From assembly GCA_027366195.1 (NCBI GenBank), contig DAHXKW010000009.1:1-8970 (forward strand): 8,970 bases of DNA, read 5' to 3'. Positions 1-6,435 of this stretch are shown here, piece by piece. This DNA comes from Alphaproteobacteria bacterium. Lineage in GTDB: Bacteria; Pseudomonadota; Alphaproteobacteria; G02398745; G023898745. The notes under the pieces were generated by a model. It ran no database searches and was not told where the DNA came from. It was given only the letters and a program-made list of their open reading frames with translations. The translations under genes and the position numbers were made by a program. Numbering within the stretch: the first letter of the stretch is position 1; each line of letters starts with the position of its first letter.

Positions 1-82
1 GGTGCTTTGGTGTTATCGCAAAAGGGATTCCAAGCTTTAAATAAACCTTGTTCGCAAATATAAAAGAAAATAAACAAATCAT
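1..82 (-). CDS. 5' end of a further operon gene, cut by window edge
   Basis: An ATG on the minus strand at 82-80 overlaps the TGA stop of the upstream hydantoinase-family gene in the ATGA arrangement typical of translationally coupled genes. The frame stays open for all 27 remaining codons to the window edge and encodes a hydrophobic beginning (MICLFSFIFANKVYLKLGIP). A GGAAG lies four bases before the ATG and could serve as a ribosome binding site. The hydrophobic start would suit a membrane protein or transporter, which is common next to hydantoin-type catabolic genes, but 27 residues are too few to name a family. The coupling geometry is seen; the gene's existence is inferred, since 82 open bases can arise by chance. 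Confidence 0.35.
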   Translation of the reverse strand, partial: MICLFSFIFANKVYLKLGIPFAITPKH

Positions 83-1662
83 GATACTTCCGCTATAAAC
101 GTCTCAATTTCATAAGACACTGTCTTCTCTAAGTTACCAGATAAGTTGTCAATTAGCATATCCTGGGGTATTGTCGGTTTTTCTTCATTTTTGGTTGGCT
201 CAACTTCTCCATGAGCCATAACCATGACATGAGCCCATTCTTCAGGAAGATAACGAAATGGTTTGACTTGGAAACATGTAATATGCGGCTCAAAACCTTT
301 CATATCAATAATCTTTTGGATAATAGATTTATAGATCTGCTCAACCTGTTCTTCCCTATCTGTAAACTGCATGGTCGCTGTCATACAGGCTGTTAAGCCA
401 TGCATTGCAGCCCCATAAGCACTAGAAAAATTACTAAAAGGGGCAATTACTACACTTTCATGCTGTGGAAACAAAGCTGCTGCCGGCCCAGATAAAATAA
501 GCGGCCCAGGCGCACTTCTATTATTGATACGCTTATAAAAATCAACCAACATATTTTCGGCCTTTTTAATGACGCGATAAGCTGTCATCACATCGACTTC
601 CTCATCAAAATTCGTCAAGCCATTGCATATTTTTAAAGCTGATTCTAATGTGAAAGTTGTTTTAGCGGCCAAGACATCGCACGGCTCCCCAATAGTAATG
701 TTATAATCCTGGATCGTCACAGAACTATTTAGACCAACATTTGCGAAATAGACATTAGGCACCGTAAACTGGTCATAGGTAATTTCCGGATTTCCTGCCA
801 GATATGGTGTCAAACCCTTTTGCATCATCTTGGCAAAAGTGCCCATTTCATCCATATACATAACACAACTGTTTTCATACTGGGTCAGCCTTGTTGCACC
901 TTCAAAAGCATTTAGGATAACAGAATCAATTGTCTGGAAAGGATATAAGCACGCATCTTCATAGGACAAAGCGGCACCGTTTGTTTGAGTAAAATACAAA
1001 TCGCAGTCCATATTTAGTTCATCAAAAACACGTTTAATTTCTGAAACCTTATCTGTAAAAGTTTTTTTGAATGTAGCATTCAAGATGCCTGCATTCTCAC
1101 GTTCCATAAACCCAACAATACCCAATTTGTTGCAGCATACTGTTTCAACCTTGCAATGTTTCTTGATAATTCTTTCTGCCCGCCACTCTTGCTCTGGATA
1201 AAATGTTGAAAAAACACCACAGATAACAATAACCCCTGCATTTTTTTGAATTAAACGATTGGCTGCTTCAATGATCTCCTCTTCGCATAAAGGATCAATT
1301 TCATCACCATTGAAATCGTTCCCACCATCAACTGTTTCGACCCCCATAAAAATACGTTCTCGCAATTCATCTGGCCAATTAAAACAGGGCATTAAAATAT
1401 CTGGCCTATGGCCTGCTAAACGAATAACCCCTACGGGCGTTTGATCATAATGATAGGGCAACATAGCACGTACAAAATCTGTGCCTATAAAAACATGGGA
1501 AATTTCATGCCTTCTGAATTCAACCAACTTTGTGATGTTTGTTTTGACCGTTTCATACAAGCCGCCACTCATACGGGTCGCAATGTTACTAAGAATAGCA
1601 CCATTTCTATTAACAACAACAGAACTTACGCGACTTTTTTCGATACTAATCCCGATGCGCAT
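79..1662 (-). CDS. Hydantoinase/oxoprolinase-family protein (HyuA-like), ATP-site motifs degenerate
   Basis: This 527-residue cytoplasmic protein follows the layout of the hydantoinase/N-methylhydantoinase A/5-oxoprolinase family, ATP-dependent ring-opening enzymes with an actin-like (ASKHA) fold. Recognisable family landmarks are FIGTDFVRAM near residue 58 (family IGTTH-x-TNA), the VIRLAG-HRPDILMP segment near 79-92, VETVDGGNDFNGDEI (108-122), GVFSTFYPEQE (149-159), FTQTNGA (224-230) and the C-terminal PFSNFSSAYGAA (408-419). Length suits the shorter HyuA type that pairs with DUF917. The N-terminal phosphate loop, normally G-x-D-x-GGT-x-T-D, reads GISIEKSRVSS (4-14). The second, normally D-x-GGT-T/S-x-D, reads MDEMGTFAK (270-278). 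The GGGS stretch reads GLNSS (310-314). ATPase activity is therefore doubtful. The start at 1662 has an AAGGAAA Shine-Dalgarno at 1673-1667. The first 37 bases overlap the DUF917 gene, indicating coupled translation. Fold assignment is confident; activity and substrate are not known. Confidence 0.8.
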   Translation of the reverse strand: MRIGISIEKSRVSSVVVNRNGAILSNIATRMSGGLYETVKTNITKLVEFRRHEISHVFIGTDFVRAMLPYHYDQTPVGVIRLAGHRPDILMPCFNWPDELRERIFMGVETVDGGNDFNGDEIDPLCEEEIIEAANRLIQKNAGVIVICGVFSTFYPEQEWRAERIIKKHCKVETVCCNKLGIVGFMERENAGILNATFKKTFTDKVSEIKRVFDELNMDCDLYFTQTNGAALSYEDACLYPFQTIDSVILNAFEGATRLTQYENSCVMYMDEMGTFAKMMQKGLTPYLAGNPEITYDQFTVPNVYFANVGLNSSVTIQDYNITIGEPCDVLAAKTTFTLESALKICNGLTNFDEEVDVMTAYRVIKKAENMLVDFYKRINNRSAPGPLILSGPAAALFPQHESVVIAPFSNFSSAYGAAMHGLTACMTATMQFTDREEQVEQIYKSIIQKIIDMKGFEPHITCFQVKPFRYLPEEWAHVMVMAHGEVEPTKNEEKPTIPQDMLIDNLSGNLEKTVSYEIETFIAEVS

Positions 1663-2690
1663 ATGATTTCCTTTCCCTTTTGGTAAAGTTCAGTTCGTAT
1701 AAGAAACAAACCCCTTTCAGTATACCAAATCTCCGGGGCCTTCATCGTGAAAATTGCAATATTCATAACAGGGTCTATATCTTTTAGCGTCAGGGGTTCG
1801 CAAGTGTAGGGATTGCATAAACAAATGATATCCGGGATCTCAGCGACTATCTCCCCATTTTCAAAAAGCAAATCGAATTCATTGGTCACGAACAGATCCC
1901 AAGTCGTATTTGACGGTTGATGTTTTATACGCACCCATGTTTTAAAGGGTTTTGGCAAACCTTTTCTATACACGGAAACAACACCACCGACACCTAATAG
2001 TTTACCTTTTGTATATTCTTCAAGGCGTTCAAAACTGCGTTCTTCTTTTATAATCCTACCAATTTCCAAAGCCCGCGTAATCGACCCTGGAATCAACACC
2101 TTCTTCGCCTCTTCGGCCGTGAGGATGGTGGGCACTAGGAAACTTATACCATCAGAACTTATAGTAAATTGGCGCGCATGCCGTTCGAGAGATTGATAAT
2201 GCCTACATCTAAGTTCTGCAGTATTGCCATAACTATCAGTAATAAAAGCTTTCTTATGAGATAAGTTAAACACATTGCACGAAATCATTTGAAGAGACGG
2301 GAAACATCTTCCCGTACTATCAGCATCCAATAACGGGACATTCAACGCGGATGCAAAAAACAAATTCAATAACGGCGTCCCACCTGCTGCTCCCCAAGAC
2401 ACAAAAACACTAGCTGACCTTCCACAAGATCGTTCAATAGCTTCATAGATACTCTGAAAGGAAACTCTAGAATAAAGCGTTTCTGCTTCTACAATGGGGC
2501 TACCCATGGAAGCAACCATGGCTACCAAATCATTTTCTTGCAAATCTTCTAACTTAATCAGCTTCACACTCTCAGGGCCACAGGAATTCCTCATCATAAA
2601 TTGCGTAGCGAAACTTTCTAGCCCACCACCACTACCAAGAAAATAAGAACCTATTAAAACATATGGCAAATCCTTTACAGAAATTTCCAT
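1626..2690 (-). CDS. DUF917 (S-methyl-thiohydantoin desulfurase-like) family protein
   Basis: The 354-residue product matches the DUF917 family, whose N-terminal domain is, to my recollection, now named after S-methyl-thiohydantoin desulfurase from ergothioneine breakdown. Landmarks are LIGSYFLGSGGG (12-23), SWGAAGGTP (98-106, where the family usually has an E-x-GG-x-N), the well-conserved LDADSTGRCFP (121-131), PGSITRALEIG (201-211), IPDIICLCNPYTCEPL (285-300) and KAPEIWYTERGL (317-328). Length is normal and no motif is obviously broken, so it appears intact, unlike its partner. No signal peptide or membrane segment is visible, so it is probably cytoplasmic. The start has AAGG five bases upstream. 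The gene lies 27 bp after the 496-aa secreted-protein gene and overlaps the HyuA-like gene by 37 bp. DUF917 and HyuA-like proteins are commonly neighbours, and a shared role on a hydantoin or thiohydantoin ring is inferred. The true substrate cannot be read from sequence. Confidence 0.85.
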   Translation of the reverse strand: MEISVKDLPYVLIGSYFLGSGGGLESFATQFMMRNSCGPESVKLIKLEDLQENDLVAMVASMGSPIVEAETLYSRVSFQSIYEAIERSCGRSASVFVSWGAAGGTPLLNLFFASALNVPLLDADSTGRCFPSLQMISCNVFNLSHKKAFITDSYGNTAELRCRHYQSLERHARQFTISSDGISFLVPTILTAEEAKKVLIPGSITRALEIGRIIKEERSFERLEEYTKGKLLGVGGVVSVYRKGLPKPFKTWVRIKHQPSNTTWDLFVTNEFDLLFENGEIVAEIPDIICLCNPYTCEPLTLKDIDPVMNIAIFTMKAPEIWYTERGLFLIRTELYQKGKEIICASGLVSKKVA

Positions 2691-2717
2691 CCGAACCTTA
2701 CAAAATAATAAGTTACT

Positions 2718-4208
2718 CTATACATTTCTAACAATAGACACATGCCAAGCCCCAAATAGTGGATTTCCACTTTCTAACCATTCCTTTGCATGTTTTTGAA
2801 AACTACCTCTCGCCAATTCAACCCCGGAATTTTCCTCAGATTTATAACCGACTGCCAGACCATCAGTACTGCGTGCCCATTCCAAAAGCAACTGTTTTTT
2901 CTTACCTTCAAAACCTTGCATAAATTGGTTTTTTTGATCTCTCGACAAATTCATAGTAAACAAGTGAACTCTAAGAGAATAATCATCAAGTGAAACTCTA
3001 TTTCTCAAAATGTCCTCTTCACTACTTATGCTGCCACCATCATTAAAACTAGCAAAATGCGAAATGGCAAATTCTACATTAATTCCCAAGTTTTCAGCTA
3101 TATCAAAGATACTTAAAAGCGACCCAAAATGTTTAACTACCGGAATCACAACATTTTGAGATCTTCCAGACCGTTCTTTTTTTTCTTCACAAATTCTTTG
3201 CAAATCTTTCCCATATAAAAACAATTTCACATAAGATGACAAAAGCACCGAAAACCACACCGCTACTGTCCGCGCTTCACCTGCCTTAATGGTTACCTTT
3301 GGAAAATCTCTCATAAAAACATCATAGTTGACTACGGAATCTGGTCGTTTTTGATTGTAAACACTTAATTTATCGCCAGTTTCACAAGCTCCAAACTCTG
3401 TCAGATGTCGCGCTAAAACCATCTTCATCGCAAAAAACAACTGTCTATCTAAGCCAATTTCATCAAGCCCCAAAATATGCAGTTCCTGCAGTAACAAATA
3501 TGAGACCAATACATTATCCTGACATCCCTCATCTCCTAATGAACCGTTTAGGTCTTGAGATGAAATTTTATTATGGTTGTGCTCAAAATATTTTAATAAA
3601 ACAGACTCTGTAATCCCTTTCTGGTTCAACCAATTAATTGCTTTCTTAACACTTTGCAAAACATCATCAGGAAAAATAGATACGCCATTGCAAAAGGGAA
3701 GAAAAACTCTCTCTAAAGTTAAAGGAAGATCTTTAATCCCACCGTCTAAATCAAGAACTGGGACCGGACCATCACTAGCCGACGAAAGATTGGGAGAGTC
3801 CCCAGGATTATTAGTCGCACCTTTACTAGGGGTCCCATTTGGACTACTCTCTCTATCTGAACAACCGGATACGCTAGAGCCTGGCGACCGCCCCCCCTCC
3901 TCCCGGAACCGATCGCTATTAACACTACTAGAAGTAGAGTGATAACCGCCATCTCGTAGGGTACAACATCCGCCCCCCCCTTGTGCTCGATCAACAGAAG
4001 AACCTTGCATACCATGAGCACCCCTTAAAGATTGCCCGAAATTAGATAAAAAAGAAACCAAAGCATCTCTATCCCGACCGCTTGGGACACACTCACCACT
4101 ACTCACAGCATTCATCAAAGAAGTCAATTCACCAAGCGACATCACTACCCGATGCCCTGCACTTCCTGCATCGCCAAATAATAAAACCAGAGTACAAATA
4201 AACAACAT
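2718..4208 (-). CDS. Exported protein of unknown family with Ser/Gly-rich, poly-G-containing linker
   Basis: I do not recognise this 496-residue protein. It begins with a hydrophobic stretch (residues 2-11, MLFICTLVLLFG) ending near GSAG (15-18), resembling a short signal peptide but lacking the usual basic residues. A small region with LTSLMNAVSS (28-37) follows. Residues about 68-146 are low in complexity, rich in Ser, Gly, Asn, Asp and Arg, and predicted disordered. From about 150 to the end the protein looks globular and mostly helical, with no catalytic motif I can name. The linker is encoded partly by G8 (residues 77-79) and G7 (104-106) runs. The gene follows the 88-aa gene in the same frame, separated only by its TAA and five codons (F-G-Y-K-K). 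Its Shine-Dalgarno is weak (AAAAAG), suggesting translational coupling. DUF917 lies 27 bp downstream. An exported surface or effector-like role is inferred only from the leader and composition. Confidence 0.72.
   Translation of the reverse strand: MLFICTLVLLFGDAGSAGHRVVMSLGELTSLMNAVSSGECVPSGRDRDALVSFLSNFGQSLRGAHGMQGSSVDRAQGGGGCCTLRDGGYHSTSSSVNSDRFREEGGRSPGSSVSGCSDRESSPNGTPSKGATNNPGDSPNLSSASDGPVPVLDLDGGIKDLPLTLERVFLPFCNGVSIFPDDVLQSVKKAINWLNQKGITESVLLKYFEHNHNKISSQDLNGSLGDEGCQDNVLVSYLLLQELHILGLDEIGLDRQLFFAMKMVLARHLTEFGACETGDKLSVYNQKRPDSVVNYDVFMRDFPKVTIKAGEARTVAVWFSVLLSSYVKLFLYGKDLQRICEEKKERSGRSQNVVIPVVKHFGSLLSIFDIAENLGINVEFAISHFASFNDGGSISSEEDILRNRVSLDDYSLRVHLFTMNLSRDQKNQFMQGFEGKKKQLLLEWARSTDGLAVGYKSEENSGVELARGSFQKHAKEWLESGNPLFGAWHVSIVRNV
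3891..3897 (-). repeat. G7 homopolymer tract inside the 496-aa gene
   Basis: Seven consecutive G on the coding strand span codons 104-106 (E-G-G), 75 bases downstream of the G8 run in the same disordered segment. Two such tracts close together in an AT-rich genome are unlikely to be due to composition alone. Confidence 0.75.
3973..3980 (-). repeat. G8 homopolymer tract inside the 496-aa gene
   Basis: Eight consecutive G on the coding strand encode glycines 77-79 at the start of the low-complexity linker. Loss of one G would move translation into a frame that stays open to 3746, giving a protein of about 150 residues whose new tail contains a hydrophobic stretch (AVITLLLVVLIAIGSG). This is the geometry of a slipped-strand contingency tract; variation itself is not shown by one sequence. 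Confidence 0.8.
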
Positions 4209-4223
4209 CTTTTTATACCCAAA

Positions 4224-4490
4224 TTAGCTGAAACAAATTTCCACTCTTCCCCCTACTGGTTTTTCCGTCAACACACGCAAAGTATTGAAAATATGACCAT
4301 ATAACTGGCAAGATTTTTCCATACTCCAGTCAGCAGGCAACTTAAGAACAACATGAGTGTTGGGATTTGCTATTGCGCCTAATAAACGAGAAAAATCTTC
4401 AGAAGAAAAATTGGATACACTTTGACCTATTTGGGGCACAGGTGGGGGCTGATCACCACAAAAAACTACACCCAGAAAACAAAGTAACAT
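4224..4490 (-). CDS. Small exported protein of unknown function
   Basis: This 88-residue protein starts with a hydrophobic leader (MLLCFLGVVFCGDQ) followed by a Pro-rich turn (PPPVP, 15-19) and a compact domain. The leader lacks basic residues. A cysteine at residue 11 follows VVF, which is a poor lipobox because Phe replaces the small residue at -1, so lipoprotein status is unlikely but possible. The start is well supported: GAGGTGA, a near-perfect Shine-Dalgarno, ends three bases before the ATG. Its segment EDFSRLLGAIAN (about residues 31-42) resembles GELTSLMNAVSS (26-37) of the next gene, hinting that the two share a related N-terminal module. It is the first gene of the minus-strand cluster, and its stop lies 15 bp before the 496-aa start, in the same frame. 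I do not recognise the family. Confidence 0.62.
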   Translation of the reverse strand: MLLCFLGVVFCGDQPPPVPQIGQSVSNFSSEDFSRLLGAIANPNTHVVLKLPADWSMEKSCQLYGHIFNTLRVLTEKPVGGRVEICFS

Positions 4491-4493
4491 GGC

Positions 4494-4500
4494 TCACCTC
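4494..4500 (-). promoter_or_regulatory. Strong Shine-Dalgarno for the 88-aa gene
   Basis: GAGGTGA on the minus strand, with the ATG three bases further on. It is the best ribosome binding site in the minus-strand cluster and fixes the start at 4490. Its TGA also ends a short upstream open frame (4494-4598). Confidence 0.6.
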
Positions 4501-4520
4501 GTTTTTCCCTGACCATAGAC

Positions 4521-4547
4521 ATAATATTTGGTTTGGTCCACACCAAA
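4521..4547 (-). promoter_or_regulatory. Inverted repeat and -10-like box upstream of the minus-strand operon
   Basis: TTTGGT (4532-4537) and ACCAAA (4542-4547) form a perfect inverted repeat around a 4-base centre. A TATTAT box on the minus strand (4526-4521) lies next to it, about 30 bp before the first ATG. The matching -35 is poor (TTTTGG at 4548-4543, 16 bp spacing). The position fits an operator overlapping a promoter, or a small hairpin in the leader. Function is inferred. Confidence 0.3.
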
Positions 4548-4836
4548 ATCTTGGGTGGATTTTACAACGACCAATCCTGTTCGCGCAATTGAATTTATTT
4601 ATTTTTTTCAATACACATGTTAGTTTTCTTGAATTTAAACATTAATTCGAGCATACCGAACCGGCATCCTTAGTGGATCGGAAGACTTGATTCTCCGGAA
4701 CTTAGAAAAACTTGTCTGCCGACGACCAAAGGTCTATGGTGGGTTTAGTTTTACTTGGTATCCGGGTTCCAGCAACTTCTTTGTAGCCCCCGGAGGCTTT
4801 ATTGCACAATTAGCCACATATTATGCAGCCTGCTTT

Positions 4837-4888
4837 CCCGGACGTTACGAGTTCTTGTCCGAAGGACTTAGAACTCGTTAGAACCGGG
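4837..4888. repeat. Long hairpin 1 of the spacer
   Basis: CCCGG (4837-4841) pairs with CCGGG (4884-4888), ACGAGTTCT (4847-4855) with AGAACTCGT (4870-4878), and GTCC (4857-4860) with GGAC (4864-4867) around a GAA loop. The paired length is about 18 bp. No U-run follows in either direction, so it is not an ordinary intrinsic terminator. Confidence 0.7.
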
Positions 4889-4915
4889 ACCCAGCAAGAT
4901 TAAACTGGACCCCGG
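4884..4915. repeat. Hairpin 2, sharing arms with its neighbours
   Basis: CCGGG (4884-4888) pairs with CCCGG (4911-4915) and CCAG (4891-4894) with CTGG (4905-4908), separated by a symmetric AC/AC internal loop, with a 10-base apical loop. Its outer arms are the same bases used by hairpins 1 and 3, so the structures are mutually exclusive. Confidence 0.6.
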
Positions 4916-4966
4916 ATATGTTGAGTCTGTAGTTCGCTATGCTCACACAGCCTCTAACTTCCGGGG
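4910..4966. repeat. Long hairpin 3 of the spacer
   Basis: CCCCGGA (4910-4916) pairs with TCCGGGG (4960-4966), GTT/AAC (4920-4922 with 4956-4958), GAG/CTC (4923-4925 with 4952-4954) and CTGT/ACAG (4927-4930 with 4947-4950). The loop is 16 bases. The nested pairing through several interruptions suggests selection or descent from a palindromic repeat. Confidence 0.65.
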
Positions 4967-5063
4967 AAGCAGATCGTTTAGCCAGCCGTCTGAATAACTA
5001 ATTGTTTTTAATGTAAGTAAATAAATGTTAGAATAAAATTAGAAAATATATTAATAAATCTAC

Positions 5064-6287
5064 GTGGCTAATCCTTATATTCAAATGCAAAAAATTGTGG
5101 CCAGCGACAGCATCGCCAGTGATTTTTTTGGCCAAACGGTTGCTATGTCAATTCACGGCAACACGCTATTGATAGGCGCCCCTTCTGCTGCATCTAATGA
5201 AGGAAAAGCTTATTTTTATGCGTACAATAATTCTTCTTGGACATTGGAGCAAATCATCGCGGGACCAGATGCCATGGGCAGTTTTGGCTATTCCATCAGC
5301 TTGGCCTCTCATGGCGAAACAGCGCTAATAACTTCTCCTGTCACCCCCCTTAGCCCAGGCACCGGATTGGCGCATGTATACACCCATTCGGACTCGGGTT
5401 GGACATTGCAGGAAACGCTCAGCGACACCCTTGTGGAAAATTTTGCTTCCTCCTCCGCCCTATCAGGAGACGGAAACACAGCAATAATCGGCGGCAGCGC
5501 ATCATCGCTATTTAGCATATTCTCTTTTATAGATGAGGCATGGCAATTTGAAGCCCAAATTACCCCGGGCTATGGCGTCAATGCCCTAGCTTTGGATCAT
5601 TATGGCAATGTCGCTCTGGTCGGAAACACCTCAAGCGCTAATGTCTCTGCGTATTACAAAACAAGCGATTGGTCTACACCAACCACATTCGCGGGCAGCG
5701 ACACAACATCGAGTGATGGTTTCGGCCACAGCGTTGCCCTATCCAGAACCAGCCACCCCTTAACAGCAATTGTTGGCGCTCCCAATAAAAACTACAACCG
5801 CGGCGCAGCTTATATTTTTATATTCTCAGACTCAAATTGGATACAGCAAGCCAAACTGGTTGCTTCAGACGGCTTTCTTGGCGATCAATTTGGTCAATCC
5901 GTATCTATATCAGGCGATGGCAAAACAGCACTTGTTGGCGCAACAACGGCACCGAACAGCTCCCTAAGCGCTAACAAAGCTTATATATTCCAGAACAATA
6001 ACGGAACATGGTCGCAGGTACAGTCTTTACAACTCCCCCAAAATGAAATGGCCTTTAACTTTGGCTATTCAACAGCGCTAACAGGAGATGGTCTAATCGG
6101 ACTAGTTGGCGCTCCTGGTTATCTTTCAGATCAAGGAAGTGCTTACATCTTCCAAGCATCTCCTTCTAACACAGCCTCTCCCACTTCCCAAAACTCTATA
6201 ACCCCCCACATGCCTCTTATCCTAACACTTTTGACACTAATTCAGACGGGGATATCAGCCTGCTTCTTATATGATTTGCTTGACTAA
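5064..6287 (+). CDS. Seven-bladed FG-GAP (integrin-alpha-like) beta-propeller with C-terminal membrane segment
   Basis: The 407-residue protein consists of seven FG-GAP-type repeats, beginning near residues 9 (QKIVASD), 64, 121, 170, 212, 266 and 323. The best copies read DQFGQSVSISGDGKTALVGA and FNFGYSTALTGDGLIGLVGAPG; each ends with a Y-x-F-strand and a W-containing strand, as in propellers related to the integrin alpha head. Seven blades would close a complete propeller. After a Ser/Thr/Pro linker (about 368-382) comes a hydrophobic segment (383-403, PLILTLLTLIQTGISACFLY) and four last residues. No N-terminal signal peptide is visible from either start, GTG at 5064 or the in-frame ATG at 5085, and neither has a Shine-Dalgarno. 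It may be tail-anchored or exported by another route. Propellers of this type bind proteins or glycans; the ligand here is unknown. The upstream 80 bases are AT-rich with -10-like boxes (TAGAAT at 5029) but no good -35. Base composition is more GC-rich than its neighbours. Confidence 0.8.
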   Translation: MANPYIQMQKIVASDSIASDFFGQTVAMSIHGNTLLIGAPSAASNEGKAYFYAYNNSSWTLEQIIAGPDAMGSFGYSISLASHGETALITSPVTPLSPGTGLAHVYTHSDSGWTLQETLSDTLVENFASSSALSGDGNTAIIGGSASSLFSIFSFIDEAWQFEAQITPGYGVNALALDHYGNVALVGNTSSANVSAYYKTSDWSTPTTFAGSDTTSSDGFGHSVALSRTSHPLTAIVGAPNKNYNRGAAYIFIFSDSNWIQQAKLVASDGFLGDQFGQSVSISGDGKTALVGATTAPNSSLSANKAYIFQNNNGTWSQVQSLQLPQNEMAFNFGYSTALTGDGLIGLVGAPGYLSDQGSAYIFQASPSNTASPTSQNSITPHMPLILTLLTLIQTGISACFLYDLLD

Positions 6288-6423
6288 TTTATTAATCGAT
6301 GAAAACTCGCCATAAAACCATAAAAAAACTATTTAAAAAAATAAAAAACACATTGCCAAAGATGTTAATTATTTGGTAATCATAATACGACTAATCTGTA
6401 ACCGTAGTTGGTTAACCTTATTT

Positions 6424-6428
6424 AGGAG
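6424..6428 (+). promoter_or_regulatory. Shine-Dalgarno deciding the pal start
   Basis: AGGAG seven bases before ATG 6436. The same frame is open from an upstream ATG at 6373, but this site and the lipoprotein signal directly after 6436 show where translation begins. Confidence 0.65.
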
Positions 6429-6435
6429 TAGGAAC

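Larger units (their letters stand above)
4655..4970. repeat. Chain of imperfect palindromes (dispersed-repeat-like spacer)
   Basis: This part of the 573-bp divergent spacer (4491-5063) has no convincing gene but is full of inverted repeats and is more GC-rich than the spacer around it. CCGGG or CCCGG boxes recur at 4762, 4789, 4837, 4884, 4911 and 4961 and alternate in orientation, so neighbouring boxes can pair. A smaller hairpin joins 4661-4669 to 4675-4681. Two stretches, 4762-4794 and 4884-4916, are diverged direct copies starting CCGGG-NN-CCAGCAA and ending CCCCGGA. The pattern of CCAG and CTGG beside CCCGG, and the GAGCATAGCGAA core on the minus strand, resemble the small palindromic repeats scattered through alphaproteobacterial and Legionella-type genomes. 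The rest of the spacer is AT-rich. Confidence 0.6.

Noticed and set aside
3577..3942. Plus-strand 121-codon open frame
   Set aside because: It is antisense to the low-complexity part of the 496-aa gene; Ser/Gly-rich codons rarely give stops on the other strand.
4457..4490. Lipoprotein call for the 88-aa protein (Cys 11)
   Set aside because: The residue before the Cys is Phe, the n-region has no basic residue and the hydrophobic core is too short for a usual lipobox.
4367..4645. Plus-strand 92-codon open frame
   Set aside because: It is antisense to the 88-aa gene and its upstream leader, which have a strong ribosome binding site and coding character on the minus strand.
4687..4881. Plus-strand 64-codon open frame in the spacer
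   Set aside because: It runs through the palindromic repeats (giving the YPGSS string typical of spurious repeat translations), has no Shine-Dalgarno and no family likeness.
4655..4970. RNase P RNA, tmRNA or 6S RNA in the structured spacer
   Set aside because: None of their conserved core sequences or a tRNA-like end could be seen; the pattern is repeated palindromes.
6288..6372. Terminator after the FG-GAP gene
   Set aside because: The stretch is rich in A runs, but no stem-loop precedes a U run.
6353..6386. Pal promoter TTGCCA with TAATCA or CATAAT
   Set aside because: Spacings of 18 and 22 bp with poor hexamers do not make a reliable promoter.
6373..6435. Longer pal starting at ATG 6373
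   Set aside because: The extension would put 21 residues before a perfect lipoprotein signal, and the AGGAG site belongs to ATG 6436.
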